DNA from: Lysobacter prati
Lineage (GTDB): Bacteria > Pseudomonadota > Gammaproteobacteria > Xanthomonadales > Xanthomonadaceae
Assembly: GCF_009765215.1 (NCBI RefSeq)
Contig: NZ_VLNV01000001.1
Location: forward strand, 682,001 to 746,000
Direction: 5' to 3'
Length of the DNA stretch: 64,000 nt
Below the pieces are notes generated by a model that saw only the letters and a program-made list of their open reading frames with translations, did not search any database and was not told the DNA's origin. A program made the position numbers and the translations under genes. Shown one piece after another: positions 1 to 8,116 of this stretch (position 1 is its first letter; each line of letters starts with the position of its first letter).

Positions 1-1322
1 CGCGATGCCGCAACGAGGTTGTCCCACGCCGATTCACGCGAGACGTCCACGCCCTTGTAGTCCTTGAACTTGTCCGGGTAGCCGAGCTTGGGGAAGAACG
101 TCGCGCGCTTTTCCAGTGCCTTCTTCTTGGTCGCCTCGTCCATCCAGTCCAGCCCGCCGATGGTGTCGTCCATCGCCGCCAGGATGTTCTTCACCATGTC
201 CTGCATGCGCGCCTTGGCTTCCGGCGGGAAGTACTTTTCCACATACTTCTGGCCGAGTGCTTCACCGAGCTGGGTGTCGGTGAGTTCGGCGCAGCGCTTC
301 CAGCGCGGCTTGATCTCGGTGGCGCCGGTGAGGAACTTGCCGTTGAAGGCGAAGTTCTCCTCGACAAACGGTTTCGACAGCGAGTCCGCGGCGGTATTGA
401 GCACATGCCACTGCAGGTAGACCTTCCACTGCGGCAGCGGCGTCGTCGCCAGCTCGGTCTGGACCTGCTGCAGGAACTTTGGCTCGGTCACGTTCAACGC
501 ATCGTGCGGCATTCCGGCCGTGTCGAAGTACTGCGTCCAGTCGAAGCCGGGTGTGAGCCTGGCCAGGTCGGCGAACTTCGTCGGATTGTCCTGGAGCTTC
601 GGGTCGCGCCGCTGCACGTTGTCGAAGGAGGCCTGCGCCAGGCGCTTTTCGAACGCGAACACGGTATTGGCGTCCTGCTTGGCCTGCGCCGCGGGGACGC
701 CGGCAAGCTCGAACATCTTCGCCACGTGCACGAGGTACTTCGCCCGCGCCTCGACGAAACGCGGCTCGGTCTTGAGGTAGTAGTCGCGGTCCGGCATGCC
801 CAGGCCACCGGCATAGATGTGCGCGATGGTCCTGGACGGTTCGTGCAGGTCCTCGCCGGCGAAGAGCGCGAACGGCACCGACACGCCCACGGCCTGCAGC
901 TTGCCGATCACGCGCTGCAAGTCGGCCTTGTCCTTGATCGAGTCGACTTCGGTCAGCCATGGCTGCACCGGCTTGCTGCCGAGCGCATCGACCCGCGACT
1001 CATCCATGCACGCGGCGTAGAAGTCGCCGGCAAGCTGGCCCGCACTGCCCTTCGGCCAGTCCGTGCGCGCGGACAGCTCGTTGAGGATGTCGCGCACGTG
1101 CTCCTTGTTGACCTCTCCGGATTGCCAGCGCCGGCTCCAGCGGTCCATGTAATTCGGAATCGGGTTCTGTTGCCGCCACGCGCCGTTGGCGTAGTCGAAG
1201 AAGTCGGTGCAGGCATTGCCGTTGCGGTTGATGTCCTCCGGGTGTATCCCGTGCACCGCGCCGGCCGACGCGGTGGTGGCGGCTGCTAACAAAACGACGA
1301 GCGGAAGGCTGGACCTGATCAC
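1..1322 (-). CDS. M13 family metallopeptidase (PepO/neprilysin-like), 3' end outside window
   Basis: This is the N-terminal part of a secreted zinc peptidase of the neprilysin/PepO family, which cuts small peptides in the periplasm or outside the cell. The frame runs leftward off the window with no stop. A GTG start at 1322 is chosen because AAGGGGAG lies a few bases upstream and a signal peptide (hydrophobic VVLLAAATTASA) follows at once. Typical M13_N features follow: CTDFFDYANGAW near residue 35, then DRDYY and WMDEATKKKALEK. The zinc motifs HExxH and ExxxD would lie beyond base 1, so catalytic competence cannot be judged here. Confidence 0.9.
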   Translation of the reverse strand, partial: MIRSSLPLVVLLAAATTASAGAVHGIHPEDINRNGNACTDFFDYANGAWRQQNPIPNYMDRWSRRWQSGEVNKEHVRDILNELSARTDWPKGSAGQLAGDFYAACMDESRVDALGSKPVQPWLTEVDSIKDKADLQRVIGKLQAVGVSVPFALFAGEDLHEPSRTIAHIYAGGLGMPDRDYYLKTEPRFVEARAKYLVHVAKMFELAGVPAAQAKQDANTVFAFEKRLAQASFDNVQRRDPKLQDNPTKFADLARLTPGFDWTQYFDTAGMPHDALNVTEPKFLQQVQTELATTPLPQWKVYLQWHVLNTAADSLSKPFVEENFAFNGKFLTGATEIKPRWKRCAELTDTQLGEALGQKYVEKYFPPEAKARMQDMVKNILAAMDDTIGGLDWMDEATKKKALEKRATFFPKLGYPDKFKDYKGVDVSRESAWDNLVAAS

Positions 1323-1427
1323 GGCAACTCCCCTTGCTGGGTTGGTGCCGGCCACTATAGCGGCAAGGGTTTCGCGGACCCGTCCCAGAAGTCCTGCCCC
1401 ATCAGGCGCCCTCCCCTGTTCGTCCGC

Positions 1428-2957
1428 TCAGGGCCCAATGGCGCCGCTGTCCTGCAGTTCGGCCTCGACGGTCAGGTTCTCCAGATCGCGCCCGACCGAA
1501 ACTGCGGCAATGAGCTTGCCCGCGTGGAAGTAGCGTGCCGTGAAATCGCGGTCCGGCAACGAGCCTTCGATACGAATTGCATCCCACCCAAGCGTCACCC
1601 CGGTGCAACGAATGTCGAGGCCGTAGTGATTCGTCCAGAAGAACGGCACGTCGGTGAAGGCCTGCTCGCCTCCAAGCAGATTCACCGCCGCGGCCTGGCC
1701 TTGCCGCTCCGCATGGACCCAGTGCTCGATTCGAACCCGGTCCGCGCCGCGCGGATAGCGCGCGATATCTCCGGCGGCGTAGATCCCGGCAACCGATGTC
1801 TGCAGATGCTCATCGACCAGGATGCCGTCCTGCACGGCCAGACCGGCCGCCGCCGCGAGCTGGGTGCGCGGTTTCACTCCGACGCCCACTATCACCACAT
1901 CGGCGTGGACCTCGGTGCCGTCCTTCAAGGCAAGGGTGTTGCCGTCGAATGTCGTCGCCGCGTTGCGAAGGTGGAACACCACGCCCTGGCGTTCGTGCAA
2001 ACCCGCGATGAAGGCGCCGACTTCGCGCCCAAGGACCCGCTCCATGGGAACCTCGTCGGGCGCCACCACATGCACCTCGACGCCCCGCGTGCGCAACGCG
2101 CCGGCGGCCTCCATGCCGATGAAACCTGCGCCGATGAACGCCACTGACGATGCGTTCGCGCATGCGGCGATGATCGCGCGGGCATCGGCCAGGGTGCGCA
2201 GTGTGAACACGTTGGGGCGGTCGAATCCGGGTAACGGCAATCGCACCGGTTCTGCGCCCGTGGCGAGAAGCAGGACGTCATAGGGAACGCACTCCCCGGA
2301 ACGTGTCAGCACGAAACGGGACGAGGTATCGACCGCCGTGACCTCGCAATCCAGACGCAGGTCGATGTTCCGTTTCTTGTAGAACTTGGCACCCTGCAGC
2401 GGAATCCAGTCCTCGGGCGCGGTTCCCGCCAGATAGTCCTTGGACAGATTCGGGCGATCGCAGGGCCCCGCAGTGTCGGCGCTGAGCATCGAAAGCTCGC
2501 CCCCGAAGCCCAGCTCGCGCAGCCGGTGCGCCGCTGCGAATCCTGCCGCCCCACCGCCCACGATCACGATTCGCCCGGGCTCGGTGCCCGGACGTGGTGG
2601 TGAAGAGGGTGTCGCTGCATTCTGCGCACGAACGAATACGGTGTCGCCGACGACTTCGGTGCTCCACGTCGCCAAAGGAGCGAATGCAGGGGCGCGCAGC
2701 GCGGCGCCGGTGCGCAGGCTGAAGCATGCGTGGTGCCATGGACACCGGATCTCGCCATTGACCAGCAGGCCCTCGACCAGCGGTCCGCCGTAGTGGGTGC
2801 AGGCGCCACTGACGGCGTGGAAGCCATCCTCCAGTCGAACCAGAAGCACCGGGGCGCCATCGGCATGGCCGGCGAGCATTTGCCCGGGCGGGATGCTGCC
2901 CAGCGGCACGCCCCGAGCCAGGTCGGGTCCGGACGGCGTGGCGTCGGTCTGGGCCAT
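1428..2957 (-). CDS. Rieske-domain FAD/NAD(P)-dependent oxidoreductase (ferredoxin reductase type)
   Basis: A fusion of an N-terminal Rieske [2Fe-2S] domain to an AIF/ferredoxin-reductase-like flavoprotein. The Rieske ligands are CTH and CPWHH within the first 90 residues. A first dinucleotide fold (IVGGGAAG) and a second (FIGAGFIGMEAAG) follow, then the FAD-closing ATGA and AAGD motifs. It probably passes electrons from NAD(P)H to a redox partner or acceptor; the substrate is unknown. The start at 2957 has GAGGGAG upstream and gives 509 residues; a longer frame lacks this signal and adds an implausible leader. The gene stands alone between M13 peptidase and small envelope genes. Confidence 0.88.
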   Translation of the reverse strand: MAQTDATPSGPDLARGVPLGSIPPGQMLAGHADGAPVLLVRLEDGFHAVSGACTHYGGPLVEGLLVNGEIRCPWHHACFSLRTGAALRAPAFAPLATWSTEVVGDTVFVRAQNAATPSSPPRPGTEPGRIVIVGGGAAGFAAAHRLRELGFGGELSMLSADTAGPCDRPNLSKDYLAGTAPEDWIPLQGAKFYKKRNIDLRLDCEVTAVDTSSRFVLTRSGECVPYDVLLLATGAEPVRLPLPGFDRPNVFTLRTLADARAIIAACANASSVAFIGAGFIGMEAAGALRTRGVEVHVVAPDEVPMERVLGREVGAFIAGLHERQGVVFHLRNAATTFDGNTLALKDGTEVHADVVIVGVGVKPRTQLAAAAGLAVQDGILVDEHLQTSVAGIYAAGDIARYPRGADRVRIEHWVHAERQGQAAAVNLLGGEQAFTDVPFFWTNHYGLDIRCTGVTLGWDAIRIEGSLPDRDFTARYFHAGKLIAAVSVGRDLENLTVEAELQDSGAIGP

Positions 2958-3119
2958 GGGATGACTCCCTCGATTGCATTCGCTCGTCAGGCTGCACCCA
3001 TGCATTGGATTCTGCATGACTGCGGTGGCCCTACCGGCCAAAGGCTGTGCGATGACACGGCCTTCACGTGCTTGCCCGCCTTGTTACGGGCGTCCGCCGC
3101 TGCAAGACATGGAGGCGCC

Positions 3120-3593
3120 ATGCGACTCTGCCAACGGGTCACCATCCATTCTGCCCCATGGCAACGCCTGGCGGCACCTGCGCTCGCGATGCTGCTCTGC
3201 GCCTGCGCGCACTCGCCCACGGATCCTCGCGAACGCCTGTCGTGGTATCGCCAGAATGCCGAGCCACCGGTTGCCGACTTCGCCTACGCCCGCCACCTGC
3301 GATGGGAAGCGCTGGGCAACCAGGCGCTCGCGGTCTGGCCGCGGCGTGACGCCGGATTCCTGCTGGAAATGGTGTCGCCATGCCCAGGTCTCGACGAGGC
3401 GAGTACCGTCCGGCTCAGCCACGGCGATGGCCGCGTGCGTGCGCGCCTGGACAGCGTGCAAGTGCTTTCCATGCCTGGCGCGCGGCCCATGCAACGGCCG
3501 CCATGCCCGATCCACATCATCAGTCCGATCCGGCCATCGACTTCGGAACCGCCGATCGGGCTGCGTGACGTCGAGGAGGATGCCGGAGCATGA
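3120..3593 (+). CDS. DUF6491-like putative lipoprotein
   Basis: A 157-residue exported protein. The N-terminus has a hydrophobic stretch ending in a lipobox-like LLCACAHS, suggesting lipid attachment to an envelope membrane. The mature part has a tryptophan/leucine pattern (ALAVW, GFLLEM, SPCPGL) and ends with an IRP-type motif, as in the DUF6491 family common in Xanthomonadaceae; I assign that family from memory of its pattern. GGAGG at 3111-3115 supports the ATG at 3120. Function is unknown. A long opposite-strand frame over this gene has no recognisable content. Confidence 0.65.
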   Translation: MRLCQRVTIHSAPWQRLAAPALAMLLCACAHSPTDPRERLSWYRQNAEPPVADFAYARHLRWEALGNQALAVWPRRDAGFLLEMVSPCPGLDEASTVRLSHGDGRVRARLDSVQVLSMPGARPMQRPPCPIHIISPIRPSTSEPPIGLRDVEEDAGA

Positions 3594-3633
3594 TCCAGCC
3601 CATCGCCCACGCCGATTCGCAAGGAAATGCGCC

Positions 3634-4185
3634 ATGAGCGGTCCCGCAAACGATCTGAACCCGCCACGCCACAGCGGTGGCGCCTCTTGGCGGACGACGC
3701 TGGTGGTGATCGCCGTAGCCGCGCTGGTGGCAATCCTCGCATTCGCGTTGTACGAACTACGCGATACCGGATCCGATACGCGCACAGGGCTGCTGGAACG
3801 CGGCATGTCGCCGGGCCATCGCATGCTCAACCAGGAAGCCGGCCGCACGCTGCCATCGAATTCACCCCGCATCCAGCGGGCGGACGCGCTGATCACGCGT
3901 GTGTCGTCGCGCTTCCGCCTGAGCAAGGACAAGGTCGCCGACTTGGCGCTCGCGACGCGCGGAAAGATCGCCGTCCATCAGTCGGAAGACATCTTCGACG
4001 TGCTGGACGCCGCGTTGTTCGCCACCGACGGGATCCCGCCGGGCGACATTCCGTCGCTACCGGCGCTGTTGGCTGCCTATTCGAGGGTGCGTATCGACGG
4101 TGGCAGCGTGCTCGATGCCCGCAACGGGGCGCGCGTGTTCGCACACGTGGCTGCGAAGGACGCAAATGCACTGCCGCGCCGCTGA
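3634..4185 (+). CDS. Hypothetical single-pass membrane protein
   Basis: A 183-residue protein not recognised as a known family. One transmembrane helix at about residues 20-40 (TTLVVIAVAALVAILAFALY) is followed by a roughly 140-residue soluble domain with charged helices (RLSKDKVADLALATRGKIAV), probably periplasmic. AAGGA at 3621-3625 precedes the ATG by eight bases. It starts 40 bases after the DUF6491-like gene on the same strand, so the two may be cotranscribed. It converges with the small membrane gene ending at 4195. Confidence 0.6.
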   Translation: MSGPANDLNPPRHSGGASWRTTLVVIAVAALVAILAFALYELRDTGSDTRTGLLERGMSPGHRMLNQEAGRTLPSNSPRIQRADALITRVSSRFRLSKDKVADLALATRGKIAVHQSEDIFDVLDAALFATDGIPPGDIPSLPALLAAYSRVRIDGGSVLDARNGARVFAHVAAKDANALPRR

Positions 4186-4194
4186 ACCCGTCCC

Positions 4195-4653
4195 TTAACG
4201 ACGCAACCAGCCGCGGCGCAAGGCAGCCAGGCGCCCGAGGTACAGCGCGACGACCAGCCCGATCGCGATGATCAGGATCAGCGCGGTGACGCGTAACCAT
4301 TCGCCGCGCGCCGAGCGCAGGCGTTCGCCGCTGGCAATCTGCTCCATCTCCGCCAAGCAACGCAAGCCGGCCGCTTCGTTCTGCCGCGTGGCACTGTAGA
4401 CGGCGGCCGCGCGGCGCGCCTCGCGTACCTCGCCGGTTCGCTGCGACAACCGCGCCGGATCGGTGCCGGCAGCGGTGGCGGCCTGGCGACGTTCCAGTTC
4501 CCGACGGGCCGCCGATCGCGTCACCGGCGCAGTGAGCTCCGGGCAATCGACCACCGTCCCTGTCGAGTTTGCCGTCGGCCAGAGGGGCACTCGGTACACC
4601 GCCACCAGGGCAAGGATCACGCCTATCGCGATCAGGAAGATCGTCCGGTGCAT
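4195..4653 (-). CDS. Hypothetical protein with two transmembrane helices
   Basis: A 152-residue protein with a transmembrane helix at each end (IFLIAIGVILALVAVY and ALILIIAIGLVVALYLG) and a polar, arginine/alanine-rich helical segment between, likely periplasmic and containing two cysteines. A near-perfect AAGGAGG sits eight bases before the ATG at 4653, which decides the start over a longer upstream frame. It lies 25 bases downstream of the AI-2E-family gene on the same strand and may share its transcript. No family is recognised. Confidence 0.62.
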   Translation of the reverse strand: MHRTIFLIAIGVILALVAVYRVPLWPTANSTGTVVDCPELTAPVTRSAARRELERRQAATAAGTDPARLSQRTGEVREARRAAAVYSATRQNEAAGLRCLAEMEQIASGERLRSARGEWLRVTALILIIAIGLVVALYLGRLAALRRGWLRR

Positions 4654-4678
4654 CTCGGTCCTCCTTGCATCGTGCGCA

Positions 4679-5722
4679 TCAGTCGGAACCGGGGCGCGAC
4701 GCGGCATCGCCGGCAAGCAGCGACGTCCAGCCCCGCGCGACGGGATGATGCTCGGCGAACGTCACCAACGCGATCAACACCGGGACGCCCAGGAACGCGC
4801 CGGCGACGCCCCAGAGCATGCTCCACAGGAACACCGCCAGCAGCACCAGAAACGGAGAGATCGACAGGCGCTGACCGGCAACGCGCGGCTCCATGTAACT
4901 GCCGATCAGGAACTGCACCAGGTTCAGTCCGGCGAACACGATCAGCGGGACGAGCAGCGAGTCGAACTGCACGGTCGCGAACAACGTAGGCAACACCGTT
5001 GCGAACAACGGCCCCAGGAACGGGATGAAGTTCAACGCAAACGCAATGACACCCCACTCCAGCGCCAGGTCGACGCCAAGGGCTTTTGCCACCGCCCACA
5101 CGCCAAGGCCCGTGGCGGCACTCATGACGGTGCGGATCACCATGTAGCGCTGGAACTTCGACCCGGTCGCGCGGCAGGCGTTGACGATGTCGACCTTTCC
5201 GGCGCGCATCAGCTTCTGCCGGGTGGGTTCGACTTCCAGCAGGCCCAGCACCGTGAACACCAACGCGATCACCACGAAGCTCGCGACCTGCTGCATGCCC
5301 ATGCCGAGCCGCTGCATCGCGCCGAACAGCCAGCGCGGATCGAAGTTGTGGATGAACTCGCTGGCCAGATAAAGGCCATGCCCTTCAAGCCACGCATCCA
5401 GCCGCAGGTAGTGCGCCTGGAAGCCTGCGGCGTTGGCAATCGCCCACTGGGCGGCGCGGTTGAGCCCCCACAGGACCAGGCTCGCCAGTGCCACCACCAC
5501 GGCTGCGGTCGCCAACACCGTCAGTGCCATGGCCACGATGCGTGGCAGCCGACGCTCCATCGCGCGTTGCAGCGGCCAGACGATCGCAACGGTGAAAATC
5601 GCCAGCAACACCGGCGCGAACAACGAACGCCCCAAGTACAGCGCCGCCAGGATCACGAACACGGCGCACACCGCCAACAGCGGTGACAGCGGGGTCAGTG
5701 CGGGTCGCGTCGACATCGGCAT
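4679..5722 (-). CDS. AI-2E family (PerM/YdiK-type) permease
   Basis: A 347-residue polytopic inner-membrane protein of the AI-2E/PerM family. About eight hydrophobic segments are visible, with the family's C-terminal block NFIPFLGP followed by a conserved QFLIGSYMEPRVAG and the LSPF-like LSISPFLVLLAVFLW. Members transport small molecules or ions; autoinducer-2 export is shown only for a few, so the substrate is open. It lies nine bases after the MipA/OmpV gene and 25 bases before a small membrane gene, making a three-gene minus-strand set. An ATG six bases inside is an equal alternative start. Confidence 0.85.
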   Translation of the reverse strand: MPMSTRPALTPLSPLLAVCAVFVILAALYLGRSLFAPVLLAIFTVAIVWPLQRAMERRLPRIVAMALTVLATAAVVVALASLVLWGLNRAAQWAIANAAGFQAHYLRLDAWLEGHGLYLASEFIHNFDPRWLFGAMQRLGMGMQQVASFVVIALVFTVLGLLEVEPTRQKLMRAGKVDIVNACRATGSKFQRYMVIRTVMSAATGLGVWAVAKALGVDLALEWGVIAFALNFIPFLGPLFATVLPTLFATVQFDSLLVPLIVFAGLNLVQFLIGSYMEPRVAGQRLSISPFLVLLAVFLWSMLWGVAGAFLGVPVLIALVTFAEHHPVARGWTSLLAGDAASRPGSD

Positions 5723-5731
5723 GGCCGGCGG

Positions 5732-7168
5732 TCAGAACGCGGCTTCGACATACGCGTAGAGGTAATTCGAACCGCCATCGACCGTACCGAGCAACTGCGA
5801 GCTGGCGAAAATGCCTGAGCGGTGCGACACCGCGAAACCGAAGTAGACATCGTGCCAGCGCTTGCTGCCGAAGATGTCGCCAAGGCTCACGTCGATGCTC
5901 GGCTCCAGGTAGTTGAGTAGCTTGGAGGTGTTGCGATCACGCTCGGCCTGCGTGGTGACCTCGCTGTAGGGCACGCGTTCGGCATACGACACACCGATGC
6001 CGAAGCCGACGCGGGTATTGACGCGATCGCTCCACGGGAAGCCGTAGTAGAAGCCCTTCATGTAGGCATCGACCTGCCAGCTGTCGGGCTGTCGTCCGCG
6101 CTCGTCGTGGTAGAGCAGGCCGACATAGCCGACGATGTCGACCGGCCAGCCATTGAAGCGCGACACGAAGGGACGCCCGACGTGGACGCCGGCGATGTCG
6201 GTCGGGTCTTCGTCGTTCAAGCTCAGGCACTGCAACGTCATGATCCGCACGAGATGGCAGCCGTCGCCGGTGTCACGTCCGTAGAACACCTTGACCCAGG
6301 TCGGTGCGGTGTCCTCGTCCCAGCGCACCTGCCCATTGCCGAAGTCGTAGGCCGCGCCCGCCATGACGCCCCACTGGATGTCGTCGTCCACCACGGGACT
6401 GTCGCGAATCTCCGACGCCAGTTTCGTCGCGTACGCACCGCCGAGCAGGCTCCAGTGGCTGAAGATCCGGTACTTCCCGTACAGCCCGACTGTCGCGTTC
6501 CAACCCGATCCGGCGTCATACGCCGCCCGGTCCGGGAGTGCCTCGAACGACGACACACCGTAGTAAAAGTCGTTGAGATCGCCGCTGCGCCAGGACATCT
6601 GCGCCACCGGCTGCAATCGCCAGCGGTCGCCCTGCTCGGTATAGCCGTAGGCAATGCGCGCTTCAGTTCCGTGCGAAAGGTCGGCGATGTCGTGTCGCAC
6701 GCTCAGGTCCCAGCGCGACGCGCCATGCTTCAGGTAGAACCGTGCGCCCAGATCGACACCGGTGTTTTTAACCTCCATGCCGTCCAGCGAAGACGGTTCA
6801 TCGTCTTCCGGATACCCTTCCAGGCGGCGTTCGACGAAGCCTTCGAAGCCCATCGTGTCGTCGCGCCATACGCGCACGCCTACTTCGTTTGCGCGCAGGA
6901 AGAAGCGCTCGCCTTCGTAGAGATACAGCGGCAGGAAGTCGTCGCGGACGCCACCATCGCGGTACGGCGACGATTCGGCCCGGAACACGAAACCCAGGCC
7001 TGCGCTTCCAGGCTCCTCCAGCACGGTGCCCATCATCGCGTCCTGGGCGAGCGCGCTCGGTGCGAGCAATGAAAGCCCCACGCCAACGAGTACAGCCAAC
7101 GCGGGACGCTCGAGCCGCCGCCTGGACCCCCTGGCCGATGCGTGTCTGGCGATGATGGCATCGGTCAC
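5732..7168 (-). CDS. MipA/OmpV family outer-membrane protein
   Basis: A 478-residue beta-barrel protein. A long signal peptide ends at SALAQD; the mature chain begins with the family pattern GLGFVFRAESSPYRDG, alternates hydrophobic and polar residues throughout, and ends in phenylalanine, as outer-membrane barrels do. OmpV/MipA proteins act as scaffolds or porins; no specific partner can be read here. It is longer than typical members (about 250-280 residues), with extra strands or loops in the middle, including an acidic loop near residues 120-130. The GTG start has GAGGA seven bases upstream. The 192 bases upstream (7169-7360) show no further gene. Confidence 0.78.
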   Translation of the reverse strand: MTDAIIARHASARGSRRRLERPALAVLVGVGLSLLAPSALAQDAMMGTVLEEPGSAGLGFVFRAESSPYRDGGVRDDFLPLYLYEGERFFLRANEVGVRVWRDDTMGFEGFVERRLEGYPEDDEPSSLDGMEVKNTGVDLGARFYLKHGASRWDLSVRHDIADLSHGTEARIAYGYTEQGDRWRLQPVAQMSWRSGDLNDFYYGVSSFEALPDRAAYDAGSGWNATVGLYGKYRIFSHWSLLGGAYATKLASEIRDSPVVDDDIQWGVMAGAAYDFGNGQVRWDEDTAPTWVKVFYGRDTGDGCHLVRIMTLQCLSLNDEDPTDIAGVHVGRPFVSRFNGWPVDIVGYVGLLYHDERGRQPDSWQVDAYMKGFYYGFPWSDRVNTRVGFGIGVSYAERVPYSEVTTQAERDRNTSKLLNYLEPSIDVSLGDIFGSKRWHDVYFGFAVSHRSGIFASSQLLGTVDGGSNYLYAYVEAAF

Positions 7169-7360
7169 GGCATCGTCCTCTGCGCGTTCGTGCGCGGCAT
7201 TACGCGGGCGTGCTCGGCGTCGCTCGAACCGGACCTGCGTGGATGGCGCGAATCTCGTCCAGACAGCGTCGCCATCGCGTGAAGACGACGGCGTCGCGTC
7301 ACAAACGAAGATGGCCCCCAGCGCGGCGCGGTGACTGGGCCAAGGTGCGCCGGTGCTTTG

Positions 7361-7720
7361 TCAGGCCGCTCCACGAGGCAGGCGATCGGCGATGGCGCGA
7401 AGGCGGACCATCGCTTCCTCCGGGCCGAATCTGCCTGCCCGGCCATAGCTGCCCTTCTCCGGATGACTGTCGGAGCAGACGCTCGCAAGGACGGATTCGG
7501 CCAGGTGCTGATGAGGCGCTATGCGATCGGCGAGCTTGCCCAGGACCGCCAGATCTGCCGGGCCGGCTTCATGGCCGTCCAGCGCAGATCTCCAGTAGAA
7601 GTTGTCGTAGCTGGCGCAGAAATCCCAGAACGGCAGGCGCCCGGAAGCGCACAGGCGCACCAGTTCGTCATGGCGATCCAGATCGGCGACCAGCTCGGAC
7701 TCACGCAGGTACATGCCCAT
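7361..7720 (-). CDS. Small hypothetical protein
   Basis: A 119-residue soluble protein with a helical, charged N-terminal half (SELVADLDRHDELVRLC) and aromatic residues (FWDFCASYDNFYW). It is not recognised. The ATG at 7720 follows AAGAAGG; the longer frame upstream reads through the preceding small gene and is rejected. It starts 14 bases after that gene, so the two probably form a pair. Confidence 0.5.
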   Translation of the reverse strand: MGMYLRESELVADLDRHDELVRLCASGRLPFWDFCASYDNFYWRSALDGHEAGPADLAVLGKLADRIAPHQHLAESVLASVCSDSHPEKGSYGRAGRFGPEEAMVRLRAIADRLPRGAA

Positions 7721-7734
7721 TGCCTTCTTTGGCG

Positions 7735-7935
7735 TCAGATGCCGCGAGCCCGCAGGAGGAAGGTCTTGAGCGCTTCGGCGTAGCTGTAGTCCGCGGGGGA
7801 CAGGCGCGATTGGACGTCTTCCAGCTGCGCCCGAAACGCCCAGCACAGCGCAAGCATCTTCTCGTGGCCTTCGGCCTCGATCACCGCAGTTCGGCGTCGC
7901 ACTTCGATCATGTTGTCCATGACAGGTCTGTCCAT
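7735..7935 (-). CDS. Small hypothetical protein
   Basis: A 66-residue, mostly helical protein with alanine, leucine and charged residues (HEKMLALCWAFRAQLEDVQ). It has no transmembrane helix, no zinc motif and no recognised family. Three in-frame ATGs occur in the first nine codons and none has a strong ribosome-binding site, so the exact start is uncertain. It lies just upstream of another small minus-strand gene and is divergent from the PAS hybrid kinase at 8117. Confidence 0.45.
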   Translation of the reverse strand: MDRPVMDNMIEVRRRTAVIEAEGHEKMLALCWAFRAQLEDVQSRLSPADYSYAEALKTFLLRARGI

Positions 7936-8116
7936 GGCAGGCCTAACGGCATCCGCGTTCGACGACGCGGTGCAGGCTTCAATGTAGCACCTTTGTCACG
8001 GGCAAACCGGGCTTTCACGGGCCACCCACAGACAAGTGACGTGAATACCCCGGGCATGCGGCGCGGCCCGCGAGAGCCCATACTCGGACCCCACAGTCGC
8101 ACCGCGGGAGGGCGGA

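Noticed and set aside
3084-3932. A 282-codon minus-strand frame over two small plus-strand genes
   Set aside because: Arginine-rich with no domain; the plus strand shows a lipobox, a membrane helix and ribosome-binding sites.
7169-7360. Possible small gene between the MipA/OmpV gene and the small unknown gene
   Set aside because: Open frames here are arginine-rich, lack ribosome-binding sites and overlap better-supported genes.
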